Below are positions 55,158 to 64,000 of a DNA stretch of 64,000 nucleotides, piece by piece; within the stretch, counting starts at the first letter, position 1; each line of letters opens with the position of its first letter. Origin of the DNA: Sulfuritalea sp. (GTDB taxonomy: Bacteria; Pseudomonadota; Gammaproteobacteria; Burkholderiales; Rhodocyclaceae); NCBI GenBank assembly GCA_016712985.1, contig JADJQA010000013.1, positions 62,001 through 126,000 of the forward strand. Direction: 5' to 3'. The position numbers and the translations under genes were made by a program. Below the pieces are notes generated by a model. The model was not told where the DNA came from. It ran no database searches and worked only from the letters and a program-made list of their open reading frames with translations.

Positions 55158-55260
55158 TATCCCATAGTAGTCATTCCGGCGAAAGCCGGATTGCGGCGTT
55201 TTCAAGCAGTTGGACGCCGGCCTTCGCCGGTGTAATGCGGACCCGTTCCGGATATCCCCC
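55158..55260. repeat. REP-like palindromic repeat cluster
   Basis: GTCATTCCGGCGAAAGCCGG and later GACGCCGGCCTTCGCCGGTG are related palindromic units of the kind scattered between genes in many proteobacteria. A related unit is at 63318-63345. Confidence 0.6.
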
Positions 55261-55288
55261 GCAGCCTCCTCCGCAGATCCAGCGGACG

Positions 55289-55546
55289 TCACTGCTCCGC
55301 TGGAGGCTTGGCGTTGGGCAACTTCGGCAGCAAGCAGATCAACAGCAGCGGCACCAGCGGAATCGACAGCGCGAACAACAGCCAAAGTGTCCTGGAGCGG
55401 TTCTTCCGACGCGCGATCATTGCGGTCGGGATTGCCGCAAGCAGCGTCGCCACCGTGAATAGAATCGCGCCCGACAGCAAGGACTCGATGGTGCCGGCGT
55501 TGTATCCCAGTTGATTGAGCAGGGCGGTGGTGTTCGGATCAAGCAT
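55289..55546 (-). CDS. Small two-helix membrane protein
   Basis: 85 residues with two membrane helices (SLLSGAILFTVATLLAAIPTA and LWLLFALSIPLVPLLLICLLP) joined by a basic loop with ARRKNRSR. Family not recognised. The ATG at 55546 is used; an ATG six codons earlier is possible. A single gene on the minus strand. Confidence 0.62.
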   Translation of the reverse strand: MLDPNTTALLNQLGYNAGTIESLLSGAILFTVATLLAAIPTAMIARRKNRSRTLWLLFALSIPLVPLLLICLLPKLPNAKPPAEQ

Positions 55547-55640
55547 GACGGTTTCTTCTCGCAATGATTTTCTGCGGCTTATCCGGCTGCGTTGCCCGCG
55601 GCTTGCACGGCTGGCGGAGTGAGTTGGGCATCGTCCGCGC

Positions 55641-56330
55641 TCAGGCCGACATCAGGACCGGGCCGCCCCTGGCCAGCGCGCGCTGGTAGGCGGGACGGGC
55701 TTCGATCCGGGCCAGCCAGGCCGCCAGCCTCGGGCATTGTCCCGCGGCATTCGAGCGCGCCAGCAGCGCCGATACGGCAAAACTCATCTGGAAATCAGCC
55801 AGCGTCAGGTACTCCCCGGCAAACCAGGTGTGCCGGCCCAGGTGCGACTCGATGAAGGCCGTGCTGTTCTCCAGGTTCGGGTCGATCAGCTTCGCCTGAA
55901 CCTTCTGACACAACTGCCGTGCAATCGGTTTGACGAAAAAAGGCATCGGCTGGGTCGGGATGTTCATGAAGACCAGCTTCATCACCAGCCAGTTCATCAG
56001 CGAGCCTTCGGCGAAGTGCATCCAGAAGCGCAACTGCAAGTGCTCGGGGGTACCTGGCGACGCGAGCAATCGGGCGGTCTCGCCCTTGCTCTGGTCGCCA
56101 TAGCGTTCCGCCAGGTATTCCAGGATGGCGCCGGATTCGGCCACCACGAGATCCCCGTCGGTGATCACCGGCGACTTGCCCAGCGGGTGCACCTGCTTCA
56201 GTTCCGGCGGCGCCAGGCGAGTCAGCCGATCGCGTTTGTACAGCCTGATCTCGTAGGGGACGCCCAGCTCTTCCAGCAGCCACAGCACGCGCTGCGAACG
56301 CGACATCTCGAGGTGATGAACGGTGATCAT
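55641..56330 (-). CDS. Glutathione S-transferase family protein
   Basis: About 229 residues. The thioredoxin-like half begins ITVHHLEMSRSQRVLWLLEELG, with LGKSPVITDGDLVVAESGAIL and EYLAER as glutathione-site segments; the helical half ends with LTLADFQMSFAVSALL. The first residues have Ser/Arg rather than a clear catalytic Tyr or Cys, so the reaction is not predictable. Start at ATG 56330 (an in-frame ATG 6 codons earlier exists). Confidence 0.85.
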   Translation of the reverse strand: MITVHHLEMSRSQRVLWLLEELGVPYEIRLYKRDRLTRLAPPELKQVHPLGKSPVITDGDLVVAESGAILEYLAERYGDQSKGETARLLASPGTPEHLQLRFWMHFAEGSLMNWLVMKLVFMNIPTQPMPFFVKPIARQLCQKVQAKLIDPNLENSTAFIESHLGRHTWFAGEYLTLADFQMSFAVSALLARSNAAGQCPRLAAWLARIEARPAYQRALARGGPVLMSA

Positions 56331-56453
56331 GGCCGCCAGCATACACACAAAGCATGCGGTTCAGCGTGTGATTCCGGGCGCGGCGGGCGGCGGTTTGCGC
56401 GCGGTCATGTGCTGCCGGGCGCGTCTTCGCCACCGTGTCACCAGCGCCGACTC

Positions 56454-57010
56454 TCAGAAGCCGGCCATGTGAGCCAGCCCCTCCGTGCGTAGCACCTGCT
56501 CGACCTCGGCATAGGCGGACGAGTGGTAGTGGGTTATGCCGAGGTAGCGGATGCGTCCCTCCGCCTTCCAGGCGCGCCGAGCCGGCAGGTGCTGCTTTCA
56601 GTCCAGCAGGTTGTGCACCTGCATCAGCTCGATGCGCTCGCTGCCAAGGCGGCGTAACGATTCCTGCATCTGTGCGATGCCGGCTTCTGCGCTGCGCGTC
56701 CACATCTTGGTCGCGAGGAAGAGGCGCTGGCGCAGCCCGCGCTCGCGCGCCAGGTCGCCCACAACGGCCTCCGCGCTGCCATACATCGGGCTGTTGTCCA
56801 CCGCCTGACCGTCCTGTTCCACAAAGCGCGCCAACAACCGGCCGAGATTGGCGCGCGCCGCGGTGTCGGCGCCGACATCGAAGGTCTGCCATGTGCCCAG
56901 CCCCACCACCGGCAAGCGTCGCCCGTCGCCGGGGATCGCGCGCGCGGTGGGCAAGGGGGCGGCGTGGGCGAGCACGGCGGCATGGCGAGCCCGGAAAGGG
57001 CGAGGGTGCG
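56454..57010 (-). pseudogene. Aldo/keto reductase remnant, interrupted and truncated
   Basis: The frame from about 56965 to 56598 reads VVGLGTWQTFDVG, then AVDNSPMYGSAEAVVGDL and LFLATKMWTR, with the Asp-Tyr core region of an aldo/keto reductase, then stops at a TGA (56598) where family members have Trp. Past the stop the same frame continues AWKAEGRIRYLGITHYHSSAY and ends at 56454 before the second half of the barrel. Upstream, a Tat-like RRRTLALSGLA stretch lies in a different frame. So there are at least two lesions plus loss of the C-terminal half: a genuine pseudogene. Confidence 0.7.
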
Positions 57011-57277
57011 TCGCCTCCGACTGTGTCGATGGGTAGGTAGCCGAGCACTTCCCAAATGCATATTTGCTGTGAAGGCCGTTCGGCGCTCCGGGCCAGGCTC
57101 GCCCCACAAACGATTCAGGTCGTTGCGGCGCACGATCTGACCTTATTCGTTGGGCTGCTGGGTGATCTCCGCTGCGTGGCTGTGGGTTCACCCCTTTGGC
57201 GCCCTCGTCCCTGGCCGCGGAGACCGCCACCGCGATCAGCGGGCCGCGGTCGTGGCTGGCGGAGAGAATGCAGGCTT

Positions 57278-57466
57278 TTACGGTTGCTTGCCGGTCGCCA
57301 GGCCGAAGATTTCGTCGAGACGAAGCTCGCGGACCAGCGCATCGGCGGCTGCCTGTCCATGTTCTCGCGTTACCTCGGCGAGGATCAGCAGGGCGGCATT
57401 GCGGTTGTAGCCGCCACCGAAGTTCGCCTGGGTGCCGAGCAGAGCGCGCGCCTTCTCAAGCCTCAT
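57278..57466 (-). CDS. Small uncharacterised protein (62 residues)
   Basis: 62 residues, helical, with the pattern EKARALLGTQANFGGGYNRNAALLILAEVTREHG. No domain recognised. Its ATG overlaps the stop of the 134-residue gene upstream (ATGA), so the two are one unit. Function not predictable. Confidence 0.6.
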   Translation of the reverse strand: MRLEKARALLGTQANFGGGYNRNAALLILAEVTREHGQAAADALVRELRLDEIFGLATGKQP

Positions 57467-57867
57467 ATCAGCAGCGGGCCGTGGTAGTCGTCATCCTGCT
57501 TCGGCGCCTGGGTGCCGAGGGTTTCCGTCAGCGCGGCGGCGCGCGTGGCGTGGTGGTCGGCCTGGAGGCGCAGCAGGGTGGTGACGCAGTCGCCAAGACT
57601 GTCATAGACATCCCGGCCGGTGCCGAACTGCTCCTGGGCGGAATAGAAGAACTGGCAGCGGAAGCGCTGGTCCGGCAGCTTGGCCACGATGAACTCGGCG
57701 CCGAGCCCGCTCCAGTACAGCGCCGGGCAGGTGGTCAGTTGTTCGCTGGCGGGGTCGAGTTGCAGCTCGACGTCGGCCGATTGCAGCGGCACCAGACGGC
57801 TATAGCGCTCCAGCAGAATCTGGCTGGCCAATTGTCGTTCGGTATCGGTGAAGTCAGGAATGTTCAT
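57463..57867 (-). CDS. Uncharacterised protein (134 residues)
   Basis: 134 residues starting MNIPDFTDTERQLASQ, with a central SALYWSGLG-like segment CPALYWSGLGAEFIVAK. It has no signal peptide or membrane helix and three cysteines. I do not recognise the family. It is the first gene of a two-gene unit and is divergent from soeABC across 230 bases. Confidence 0.6.
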   Translation of the reverse strand: MNIPDFTDTERQLASQILLERYSRLVPLQSADVELQLDPASEQLTTCPALYWSGLGAEFIVAKLPDQRFRCQFFYSAQEQFGTGRDVYDSLGDCVTTLLRLQADHHATRAAALTETLGTQAPKQDDDYHGPLLI

Positions 57868-58097
57868 CGACTTTAGCGTGTTTCATCATCAGGAGTGCCG
57901 CGCCAATGCTGCATTCGAGTTAGCAGCGGTTTGCCCGCATCGACCATGGGCCGCACACTCTACAGCGGCCGGCTGAATTCGGGTAATCACTGTTGCTTAT
58001 CCAAAAATAGAAATTATTCCCTTGTGCCCGTGCGGCGCTTGTCACAACAATATCAAAAGTTGCTAATATACCCGCCGGACACCTCACGACCTTGCCC

Positions 58098-61046
58098 ATG
58101 CCAGTTGCCAGCCCATCACCCCCGTCGGTTCAGGAAGTCAAGACCACGACCTGCTACATGTGCGCCTGCCGCTGCGGCATCCGCGTGCATCTGCGCGACG
58201 GCGTGGTGCGCTACATCGACGGCAATCCGGATCACCCGCTCAACAAGGGAGTGATCTGCGCCAAGGGTTCGTCGGGCATCATGAAGCAGTATTCGCCGGC
58301 GCGCCTCTTGAAGCCGCTGAAGCGCAAGGCCGGAGCCGAGCGCGGCGCCGGTGATTTCGAAGAGATCACCTGGGATGAAGCCTTCGCCACGCTGGCGGAG
58401 CGTTTGGGCAGGATACGCGCGAGTGATCCGAAAAAGTTTGCGCTGTTCACCGGGCGCGACCAGATGCAGGCGCTGACCGGGATGTTTGCGCGCCAGTTCG
58501 GCACCCCAAACTATGCGGCGCATGGCGGCTTTTGTTCGGTGAACATGGCGGCCGGGATGATTTACACGATTGGCGGCTCGTTCTGGGAGTTCGGCGGGCC
58601 CGACCTCGATCGCGCCAAGCTGTTTGTGATGATCGGCACCGCCGAAGACCATCACTCGAACCCGCTGAAGATCGCGCTGGCGAAGTTCAAGCGCGACGGC
58701 GGGCGCTTCATTTCGATCAACCCGGTGCGCACCGGCTATTCGGCGATTGCCGATGAATGGCTGCCGATCCGCCCCGGCACGGACGGCGCGCTGGTGCTGG
58801 CCATCATCCACGAGATCATCGCCACCGGCCTCTACGACCGCGACTTCCTGGTCAAGTACAGCAATGCCGGGCAACTGGTCAATGTCAGCGAGACCAGCGC
58901 CGAGTGTGGCTTCTTCGTGCGTACCGAGGTGCCTACCGAGGAAGCCTGCTACGAGCCGCAGGACAAGCTCTGGTGGGACCGCACGACCGAGCATGCGGTG
59001 CTGACACACAAGCCCGGCGCCGATCCCTACCTGCTTGGCGAGTTCAGGCTGCAAGATGGCACGCCGGTGAAGCCGGCGTTTCAGTTGCTGCACGAGCGCG
59101 TCAAGGACTACACGCCGGAATGGGCCAGCCAGCTCACCGGCATTTCGGCTGCGTCCATCCGTCGCCTGGCCCATGAGATGGGTGTCACCGCTCGCGACCA
59201 GAAGATCGAGCTGCCGATTGCCTGGACCGATTCCTGGGGCAATGAACACGACACGGTGACTGGCAACCCGGTGGCCTTCCACGCCATGCGCGGCCTCGCG
59301 GCGCACAGCAACGGCTTCCAGACCATCCGCGCGCTGGCGATCCTGATGTCGCTGCTGGGTACCATCGATCGCCCCGGCGGTTTCCGCCACAAGGCCCCGT
59401 TTCCGCGGCCGATACCGCCCTGCGCGCGTACCCCGAACGATCCGCGCGCCGTGCAGCCCAACCGCCCGCTCGACGGCATGGCGCTGGGCTGGCCTTCCGA
59501 CCCCGACGATCTGTTCGTCAATGACGACGGCAGTCCGGTGCGCATCGACAAGGCGTTCTCCTGGGAGTATCCGCTCTCGGTGCATGGCCTGATGCACAAC
59601 GCCATCACCAACGCCTGGCGCGGCGATCCCTACCGCATCGACACGCTGCTGATCTTCATGGCCAACATGTCGTGGAATTCCACGATGAACACCGGCGAAG
59701 TACGGCGCATGTTGAATGACAAGGATACGGAAGGGCCGACTGCCGGCGAATTCAAGATCCCCTTCCTGGTCGTCTGCGACGCGTTTCATTCGGAGATGAC
59801 GGCTTATGCCGACCTGATCCTGCCGGATACGACTTACCTCGAACGTCACGACGTGATGTCGATGCTCGACCGGCCAATCTCCGAATTCGACGGGCCGGTC
59901 GATGCCGTGCGGATTCCCGTGGTGCCGGTGAGCGGCGACTGCAAGCCGTTTCAGGAGGTACTGATCGAGCTCGGCACGCGCCTCAAGCTGCCCGCCTTCG
60001 TCACCAAGGAAGGCGCGCGCAAGTTCCGCGACTATCCCGATTTCATCGTCAATTACGAAACCGAGCCGGGTTCCGGCATCGGCTTCCTGGCTGGTTGGCG
60101 TGGGCGCGGCGGCGAGAAGTTCCTGCGCGGCGAACCGAACCCGAATCAGTGGGAGATGTACGCCAGGAACAACTGCGTGTTCCACTACGAACTGCCCAAG
60201 TCCTACCAGTACATGCGCAACTGGAACAAGGGTTACCTTGAATGGTCGCAGCGCAACCGCATCACGCGCTACGCCGAGCCGATCCTGATTCACCTGTATT
60301 CCGAAGTGCTGCAGCGCTTCCGCAGCGCGGCGCAAGGCAAGGGTTTGTCGCGCAAGCCGCCGCAGCATTTGAGGAAGCGCATCGATACCTACTTCGATCC
60401 GCTGCCGTTCTACTATGAGTCGCTCGAGTCACAGATCACCGACAAGCACAAGTACCCGCTGGCCGCGGTGACGCAGCGGCCGATGGCGATGTATCACTCG
60501 TGGGATTCGCAGAACGCCTGGCTGCGGCAGATCCACACCCACAACTATCTCCACGTCAATACCCGGACCGCACTGCAGCAGGGCATTGCCGATGGCGACT
60601 GGATCTGGGTCGAGTCGCAATGGGGCAAGGTGCGCTGCATGGCCCGCCACTCCGAGGCGGTCGAGCCCGGCACGGTATGGACCTGGAATGCCATCGGCAA
60701 GGCGGCGGGGGCGTGGAACCTGACGCCCGACGCCAATGAATCGCAGAAGGGCTTCCTGCTGAATCACCTGATCTCCGAGGAACTCCCTTCTTCCCTCGCG
60801 GGAGATGCCTGCCGCGAAACGGAATCCCAGGCACGCAGAGCGAGGACGGGGGAGAGGGGGCGGACCGTATCCAACTCCGACCCGATCACCGGCCAGGCCG
60901 CGTGGTACGACGTGCGGGTGCGGATAAGCAAGGCCGAGGCCGGCGAGCCGCAGCAAACCTCGCCGCAGTTCGAGGTGTTGGAGCCATATCCGGGCATGAA
61001 GACGCGCAGCAGCATCCTTGCCTATCTTGGGATCAAGCAGAGATGA
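58098..61046 (+). CDS. soeA: Sulfite dehydrogenase SoeA, molybdopterin subunit
   Basis: 982 residues from ATG 58098. A Mo-bis-MGD oxidoreductase without a Tat signal, so cytoplasmic, as in SoeA. The N-terminal 4Fe-4S site is C19-X2-C22-X3-C26-X27-C54. A likely Mo-ligating cysteine is in GGFCSVN near 146. With SoeB and SoeC it oxidises sulfite to sulfate and reduces quinone. Near residues 896-922 is an insertion absent from the normal sequence (positions 60782-60862), made by a repeat-like element; the frame is kept. The operon continues with soeB 28 bases on. Confidence 0.9.
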   Translation: MPVASPSPPSVQEVKTTTCYMCACRCGIRVHLRDGVVRYIDGNPDHPLNKGVICAKGSSGIMKQYSPARLLKPLKRKAGAERGAGDFEEITWDEAFATLAERLGRIRASDPKKFALFTGRDQMQALTGMFARQFGTPNYAAHGGFCSVNMAAGMIYTIGGSFWEFGGPDLDRAKLFVMIGTAEDHHSNPLKIALAKFKRDGGRFISINPVRTGYSAIADEWLPIRPGTDGALVLAIIHEIIATGLYDRDFLVKYSNAGQLVNVSETSAECGFFVRTEVPTEEACYEPQDKLWWDRTTEHAVLTHKPGADPYLLGEFRLQDGTPVKPAFQLLHERVKDYTPEWASQLTGISAASIRRLAHEMGVTARDQKIELPIAWTDSWGNEHDTVTGNPVAFHAMRGLAAHSNGFQTIRALAILMSLLGTIDRPGGFRHKAPFPRPIPPCARTPNDPRAVQPNRPLDGMALGWPSDPDDLFVNDDGSPVRIDKAFSWEYPLSVHGLMHNAITNAWRGDPYRIDTLLIFMANMSWNSTMNTGEVRRMLNDKDTEGPTAGEFKIPFLVVCDAFHSEMTAYADLILPDTTYLERHDVMSMLDRPISEFDGPVDAVRIPVVPVSGDCKPFQEVLIELGTRLKLPAFVTKEGARKFRDYPDFIVNYETEPGSGIGFLAGWRGRGGEKFLRGEPNPNQWEMYARNNCVFHYELPKSYQYMRNWNKGYLEWSQRNRITRYAEPILIHLYSEVLQRFRSAAQGKGLSRKPPQHLRKRIDTYFDPLPFYYESLESQITDKHKYPLAAVTQRPMAMYHSWDSQNAWLRQIHTHNYLHVNTRTALQQGIADGDWIWVESQWGKVRCMARHSEAVEPGTVWTWNAIGKAAGAWNLTPDANESQKGFLLNHLISEELPSSLAGDACRETESQARRARTGERGRTVSNSDPITGQAAWYDVRVRISKAEAGEPQQTSPQFEVLEPYPGMKTRSSILAYLGIKQR
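60782..60862. repeat. Repeat-like element inserted in frame in soeA
   Basis: CTCCCTTCTTCCCTCGCGGGAG at the left and GGGGGAGAGGGG at the right are imperfect inverted repeats around a segment that codes for about 27 residues not found in this family. Length is a multiple of three, so soeA stays open. Confidence 0.55.
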
Positions 61047-61074
61047 CCCAGTTCGGCAGCAAGGAACGCTCGCG

Positions 61075-61806
61075 ATGACCCAGCTCGCGTTGGTCATCGA
61101 CCTCAACGTCTGCGTCGGCTGTCACGCCTGCGTGACATCCTGCAAGGAGTGGAACACCTCGGGCAGCGCCGGGCCGATGGTCGATCAGAACCCGTATGGC
61201 GCCGATCCGACGGGGACTTTCTTCAATCGGGTGCAGACCTTCGAGGTCGGCGAATTCCCCAACACGGAGACGGTGCATTTCCCCAAGTCCTGCCTGCATT
61301 GCGAAGATCCGCCCTGCGTGCCGGTGTGTCCGACCGGGGCGTCCTACAAACGTCCGGAGGACGGCATCGTCCTTGTCGATTACGACAAGTGCATCGGCTG
61401 CAAGTATTGCTCCTGGGCTTGCCCCTACGGCGCGCGCGAACTCGACGAGCAGCAGCGGGTGATGAAGAAATGCACGCTGTGCGTCGATCGCATCCATGAC
61501 ATGTCGATGAGCCCCGACGATCGCCTGCCCGCCTGCGTCAAGGCCTGCCCGACCTCGGCACGGCTGTTCGGCGATATCCATGATCCGGCCTCCGCGGTGT
61601 CGCTGGCGATTCGCGAAAGCGGCGGCTATCCGTTGATGCCGGAGTGGGGCACGCACCCGGCCAACCACTATCTGCCGCGGCGCAAGACCCGCATCAAGAT
61701 CCACGCGGACGAGCTGGAGCGCGCCGACAACCCGCTCAAGGTCGACGGCCTGCTGCCCCGCCCTGCCAGGAGCGAGCCGACCCTTGACGACGTCACGACC
61801 TGGTAA
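61075..61806 (+). CDS. soeB: Sulfite dehydrogenase SoeB, iron-sulfur subunit
   Basis: 243 residues of the DmsB/NrfC type with four cysteine clusters: CVGCHACVTSCKE near 13-23, CLHCEDPPCVPVCP near 72, CIGCKYCSWACP near 107 and CTLCV...CVKACP. It would transfer electrons from SoeA to SoeC. The ATG 61075 starts the conserved region. Cytoplasmic (no signal). Confidence 0.93.
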   Translation: MTQLALVIDLNVCVGCHACVTSCKEWNTSGSAGPMVDQNPYGADPTGTFFNRVQTFEVGEFPNTETVHFPKSCLHCEDPPCVPVCPTGASYKRPEDGIVLVDYDKCIGCKYCSWACPYGARELDEQQRVMKKCTLCVDRIHDMSMSPDDRLPACVKACPTSARLFGDIHDPASAVSLAIRESGGYPLMPEWGTHPANHYLPRRKTRIKIHADELERADNPLKVDGLLPRPARSEPTLDDVTTW

Positions 61807-61823
61807 GCGGACGCCAAACAGAC

Positions 61824-62800
61824 ATGCATCCCGCGTTCTCCGTCATCTTCCTCACCACCCTGATCGGCGCAGCCCAGGGGCTGTTTCTCGCGCTGTTTAC
61901 GGTGCAGACCTACGCCACCTTCTGCTGCTGCCGGAACCGGATGCCCACGCCTTTTACGGCCAGGGCAGCCTGTTGGCGCTGGCGCTTCTGGTCGCCGGAC
62001 TGGCGGCCTCCTTCTTTCATCTGGGGCACCCGGAGCGAGCCTGGCGTTCCGCGGCGATGTGGCGCACTTCGTGGCTGTCGCGCGAAGTGATCGTGCTACC
62101 GGCCTTCATGGGCGTGGTGTTCCTCTATGGTGCGACACATTGGCTGGACTGGCATCCGGTGCTGGTGACCCTGCCCGGCGGGCTGCCGGTTGATCCGAGC
62201 GTGATCCTGGGTGTGGCCGGCACGCTGCTCGCCTTCGCCCTGTTCCTCTGCACCGCGATGATCTATGCCTGCCTCAAGTTTCTCGGCGAATGGCATTCGC
62301 CGCTGACCGTGATCAATTACATCCTGCTCGGCGGCGCCTCCGGTTTCACGCTGGCCGCCGCATTTGCCGCCGTCACGGCGCCGGAACTGGTGAGCTTCCT
62401 CGCCGGTTGGGCGGCGATCATCACTCTGCTCGGGCTCTTCAGTCGTAGCGCGTCGCTGGTTCGCAATGCGCGACTGAAACCCAAATCGACGCTGCAAACG
62501 GCGATCGGCATAAGCAACCGGAGAATTGTGCAAAAGACCCAGGGTTTCATGGGCGGCAGTTTTAACACGCGCGAGTTTTTTCACGGCCAGCCGGTGCTGG
62601 TGGTGCGGGGTGTGAAATGGTTTTTCATGCTGGCGGTGTTTCCGCTGCCGTTGCTGTTGCTGCTGGCCGGCATCCACGGAGGTAGCATTGCGCTGGGAGC
62701 GGCCTTTGTCGTGCAGTACCTTGGCCTGCTCGCGGAACGCTGGTTCTTCTTCGCCCAGGCCAATCATCCGCAAAACCTGTATTACCAGGCCATCGCCTGA
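61824..62800 (+). CDS. soeC: Sulfite dehydrogenase SoeC, membrane anchor (one frameshift)
   Basis: About 325 residues if one C is restored at 61918-61919. The ATG at 61824 begins MHPAFSVIFLTTLIGAAQGLF, as in SoeC/DmsC proteins. After the indel the frame continues LLLPEPDAHAFYGQGSLLALAL and about eight membrane helices. It binds the complex to the inner membrane and passes electrons to quinone. It lies 17 bases after soeB. Confidence 0.88.
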
Positions 62801-62892
62801 ACCCTATTGAAATGAAGGGGTGCAAGGTATATTATGAAACGCTAAATTAGAAAACCCGTGTCACCATAACCAAATCAAGAGAGAGGAAAAAC

Positions 62893-63119
62893 ATGAACTT
62901 CGATAAGAACTAGACGCGCGCGGCCTTAACTGCCCCCTCCCTATCCTGCGCGCCAAGAAGTCGCTGGCCGACCTCAAGTCGGGCCAGGTGCTGCGCATCA
63001 TTGCCACCGACCCCGGTTCGGTGAAGGATTTTGCCGCGTTTGCCAAGCAGACAGGCAATGAACTGCTGGGCAGCGGCGAGAAGGACAAGGAATTCGAATT
63101 CTTCCTGAAGCGCAAGTAG
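62893..63119 (+). CDS. tusA: Sulfurtransferase TusA family protein (one frameshift)
   Basis: 75 residues if one G is restored at 62907 (AAGAACTAG for AAGGAACTAG); as printed it stops after six codons. Corrected, it reads MNFDKELDARGLNCPLPILR, the TusA start with the sulfur-carrying Cys14-Pro, and ends EFEFFLKRK. A GAGAGGA ribosome site precedes it. TusA carries persulfide sulfur in the cytoplasm, and with DsrE2 next to it, serves sulfur oxidation. Confidence 0.86.
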
Positions 63120-63476
63120 GCGGTGGCTCTGGTTAGCGTGAAACAACTGCGATCCCAGTTCGCCCTGAGCCTGTCTTTCCGATCATCCTGAGTCTGTCGA
63201 AGGAAGGGCCCTTCGACAGGCTCAGGGCGAACGGTTTCATCGTCAGTGGTGGCATTTTTCGTCATGACAGTTAGGGCGGTTACCTCCAGGTCCGCCAGAA
63301 CCCGAAAGACGCTGATCCAGTCATCCCCGTGAAAGCGGGATCCAGCAACTGCCTTACCCTCTCGATTGCCGCTGAATCATTGCCAGCTATAGGGGCATAG
63401 AAAGAATCGTCTGGTTGTTGCACTGCGATTTATTCGATCATTCAACTTGTCGGTCATTCTGGCCAGGAGAATACGC
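63120..63476. repeat. Intergenic REP-like repeats between tusA and dsrE2
   Basis: A 357-base stretch without a gene. At 63160-63236 is a palindromic unit TTCGCCCTGAGCCTGTC ... GACAGGCTCAGGGCGAA, and at 63318-63345 a shorter unit CCCGTGAAAGCGGG. Both are of the widespread dispersed repeat kind. CCAGGAGAA at 63460-63472 is the dsrE2 ribosome site. Confidence 0.7.
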
Positions 63477-64000
63477 ATGGGCGCCACCCCCGAAATCGCC
63501 AACATCGAAGAACTCGTCAATCGACGCCTCGAAGAACTACTGCCTCAGAAGATCGAGGAAGCCCTCCGCCAGCGCGAGGAGTCGCGGACGCCTTCGATGG
63601 CCATCATCGCCACCAAGGGCACGCTGGACTGGGCCTATCCTCCCTTCATCCTCGGCTCCACTGCCGCCGCGCTGGGCTGGGACGTGTCGATCTTCTTCAC
63701 CTTCTACGGCCTCAATCTGCTGAAGAAGGATGTTTCCGACCTGAAGGTAAGCCCCCTGGGCAACCCCGGCATGCCGATGAAAATGCCCTTCGGCCCGGAT
63801 TGGTTCAAGGGCATCAACTGGAACATTCCCAACATCATCCAGGCCGGCGTGCCGGGCTTCGAGTCCATCGCCACGATGCTGATGCAGCAGACCATCAAGA
63901 ACAACGGCGTCGCCACCATCGACGAACTGCGCGGACTGGCGCTGGAAGCCGACGTCAAGTTCATCGCCTGCCAGATGACGGTGGATTTGTTCGGTTTCAG
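63477..64000 (+). CDS. dsrE2: DsrE2-like protein (partial, continues beyond the window)
   Basis: The ATG at 63477 opens a frame without a stop to the window end (174 residues). After a charged coil (residues 8-38) comes the DsrE-fold core: MAIIATKGTLDWAYPPFILGS, FFTFYGLNLLKK and FIACQMTVDLFG with the conserved Cys near 165. DsrE2 proteins are membrane-linked partners of TusA in sulfur oxidation. A GGAG ribosome site is 9 bases before the start. Confidence 0.88.
   Translation, partial: MGATPEIANIEELVNRRLEELLPQKIEEALRQREESRTPSMAIIATKGTLDWAYPPFILGSTAAALGWDVSIFFTFYGLNLLKKDVSDLKVSPLGNPGMPMKMPFGPDWFKGINWNIPNIIQAGVPGFESIATMLMQQTIKNNGVATIDELRGLALEADVKFIACQMTVDLFGF

Noticed and set aside
62861..63265. 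Minus-strand reading with the peptide VRPEPVEG
   Set aside because: This peptide comes from translation of the dispersed palindromic repeat, not from a gene; tusA lies on the other strand.

Overview
The window looks like chromosomal core sequence from a betaproteobacterium, most like the Rhodocyclales/Sulfuritalea type (inference from gene content). It is GC-rich and carries ClpS-ClpA, AceK, SlyX, DUF2788, a CobD/CbiB-like protein, an argD-argF-argG cluster and periplasmic c-type cytochromes. No tRNA, rRNA, CRISPR array, prophage or insertion sequence was seen.

Layout. 1-5.1 kb: end of coaBC, dut, a cytochrome c4-like protein, a flavocytochrome c sulfide dehydrogenase pair (fccB, fccA), and an ethylbenzene-dehydrogenase-type haem protein next to a NapC/NirT tetrahaem cytochrome. 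5.4-17.5 kb: glyoxylate shunt genes (aceB with a divergent LysR regulator, aceA with two identical upstream palindromes, icd divergent from aceK), with rraA, clpSA and cspA between them. 17.5-28.8 kb: housekeeping genes (rluE-like, slyX, sodB, xseA, a Sel1-repeat protein, a J-domain protein, exbBD, lpxK-ycaR-kdsB, adk). 28.9-35.3 kb: a pyrophosphate neighbourhood with two divergent PPi-type phosphofructokinases, a K+-independent-type membrane pyrophosphatase (hppA1) and an unrecognised 257-residue protein. 35.6-51.3 kb: murJ, rpsT, argD-F-G, small proteins, a very large exonuclease-RecQ-UvrD fusion, a Nudix hydrolase, a CobD-like protein and a thiolase. 51.7-55.1 kb: a second, divergent membrane pyrophosphatase followed by a close paralogue of the same unrecognised protein. 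55.3-57.9 kb: accessory genes and a decayed aldo/keto reductase. 58.1-64 kb: soeABC (sulfite oxidation), tusA and dsrE2.

How it fits together. Sulfide oxidation (fccAB), sulfite oxidation (soeABC) and sulfur carriers (TusA, DsrE2) point to a sulfur-oxidising lifestyle. The glyoxylate shunt, with the Icd kinase/phosphatase, supports growth on acetate or fatty acids. PPi-linked glycolysis and two PPi-driven ion pumps indicate that pyrophosphate is an energy currency. The most interesting signal is an uncharacterised protein family present twice, each time beside a different membrane pyrophosphatase gene.

Quality caveat. At least a dozen otherwise intact genes carry single-base indels, mostly missing or extra C/G in short runs. 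They include rpsT, which has two compensating indels. They are best read as sequencing or assembly errors, so the affected genes are annotated as full-length CDS with the suspected site given.
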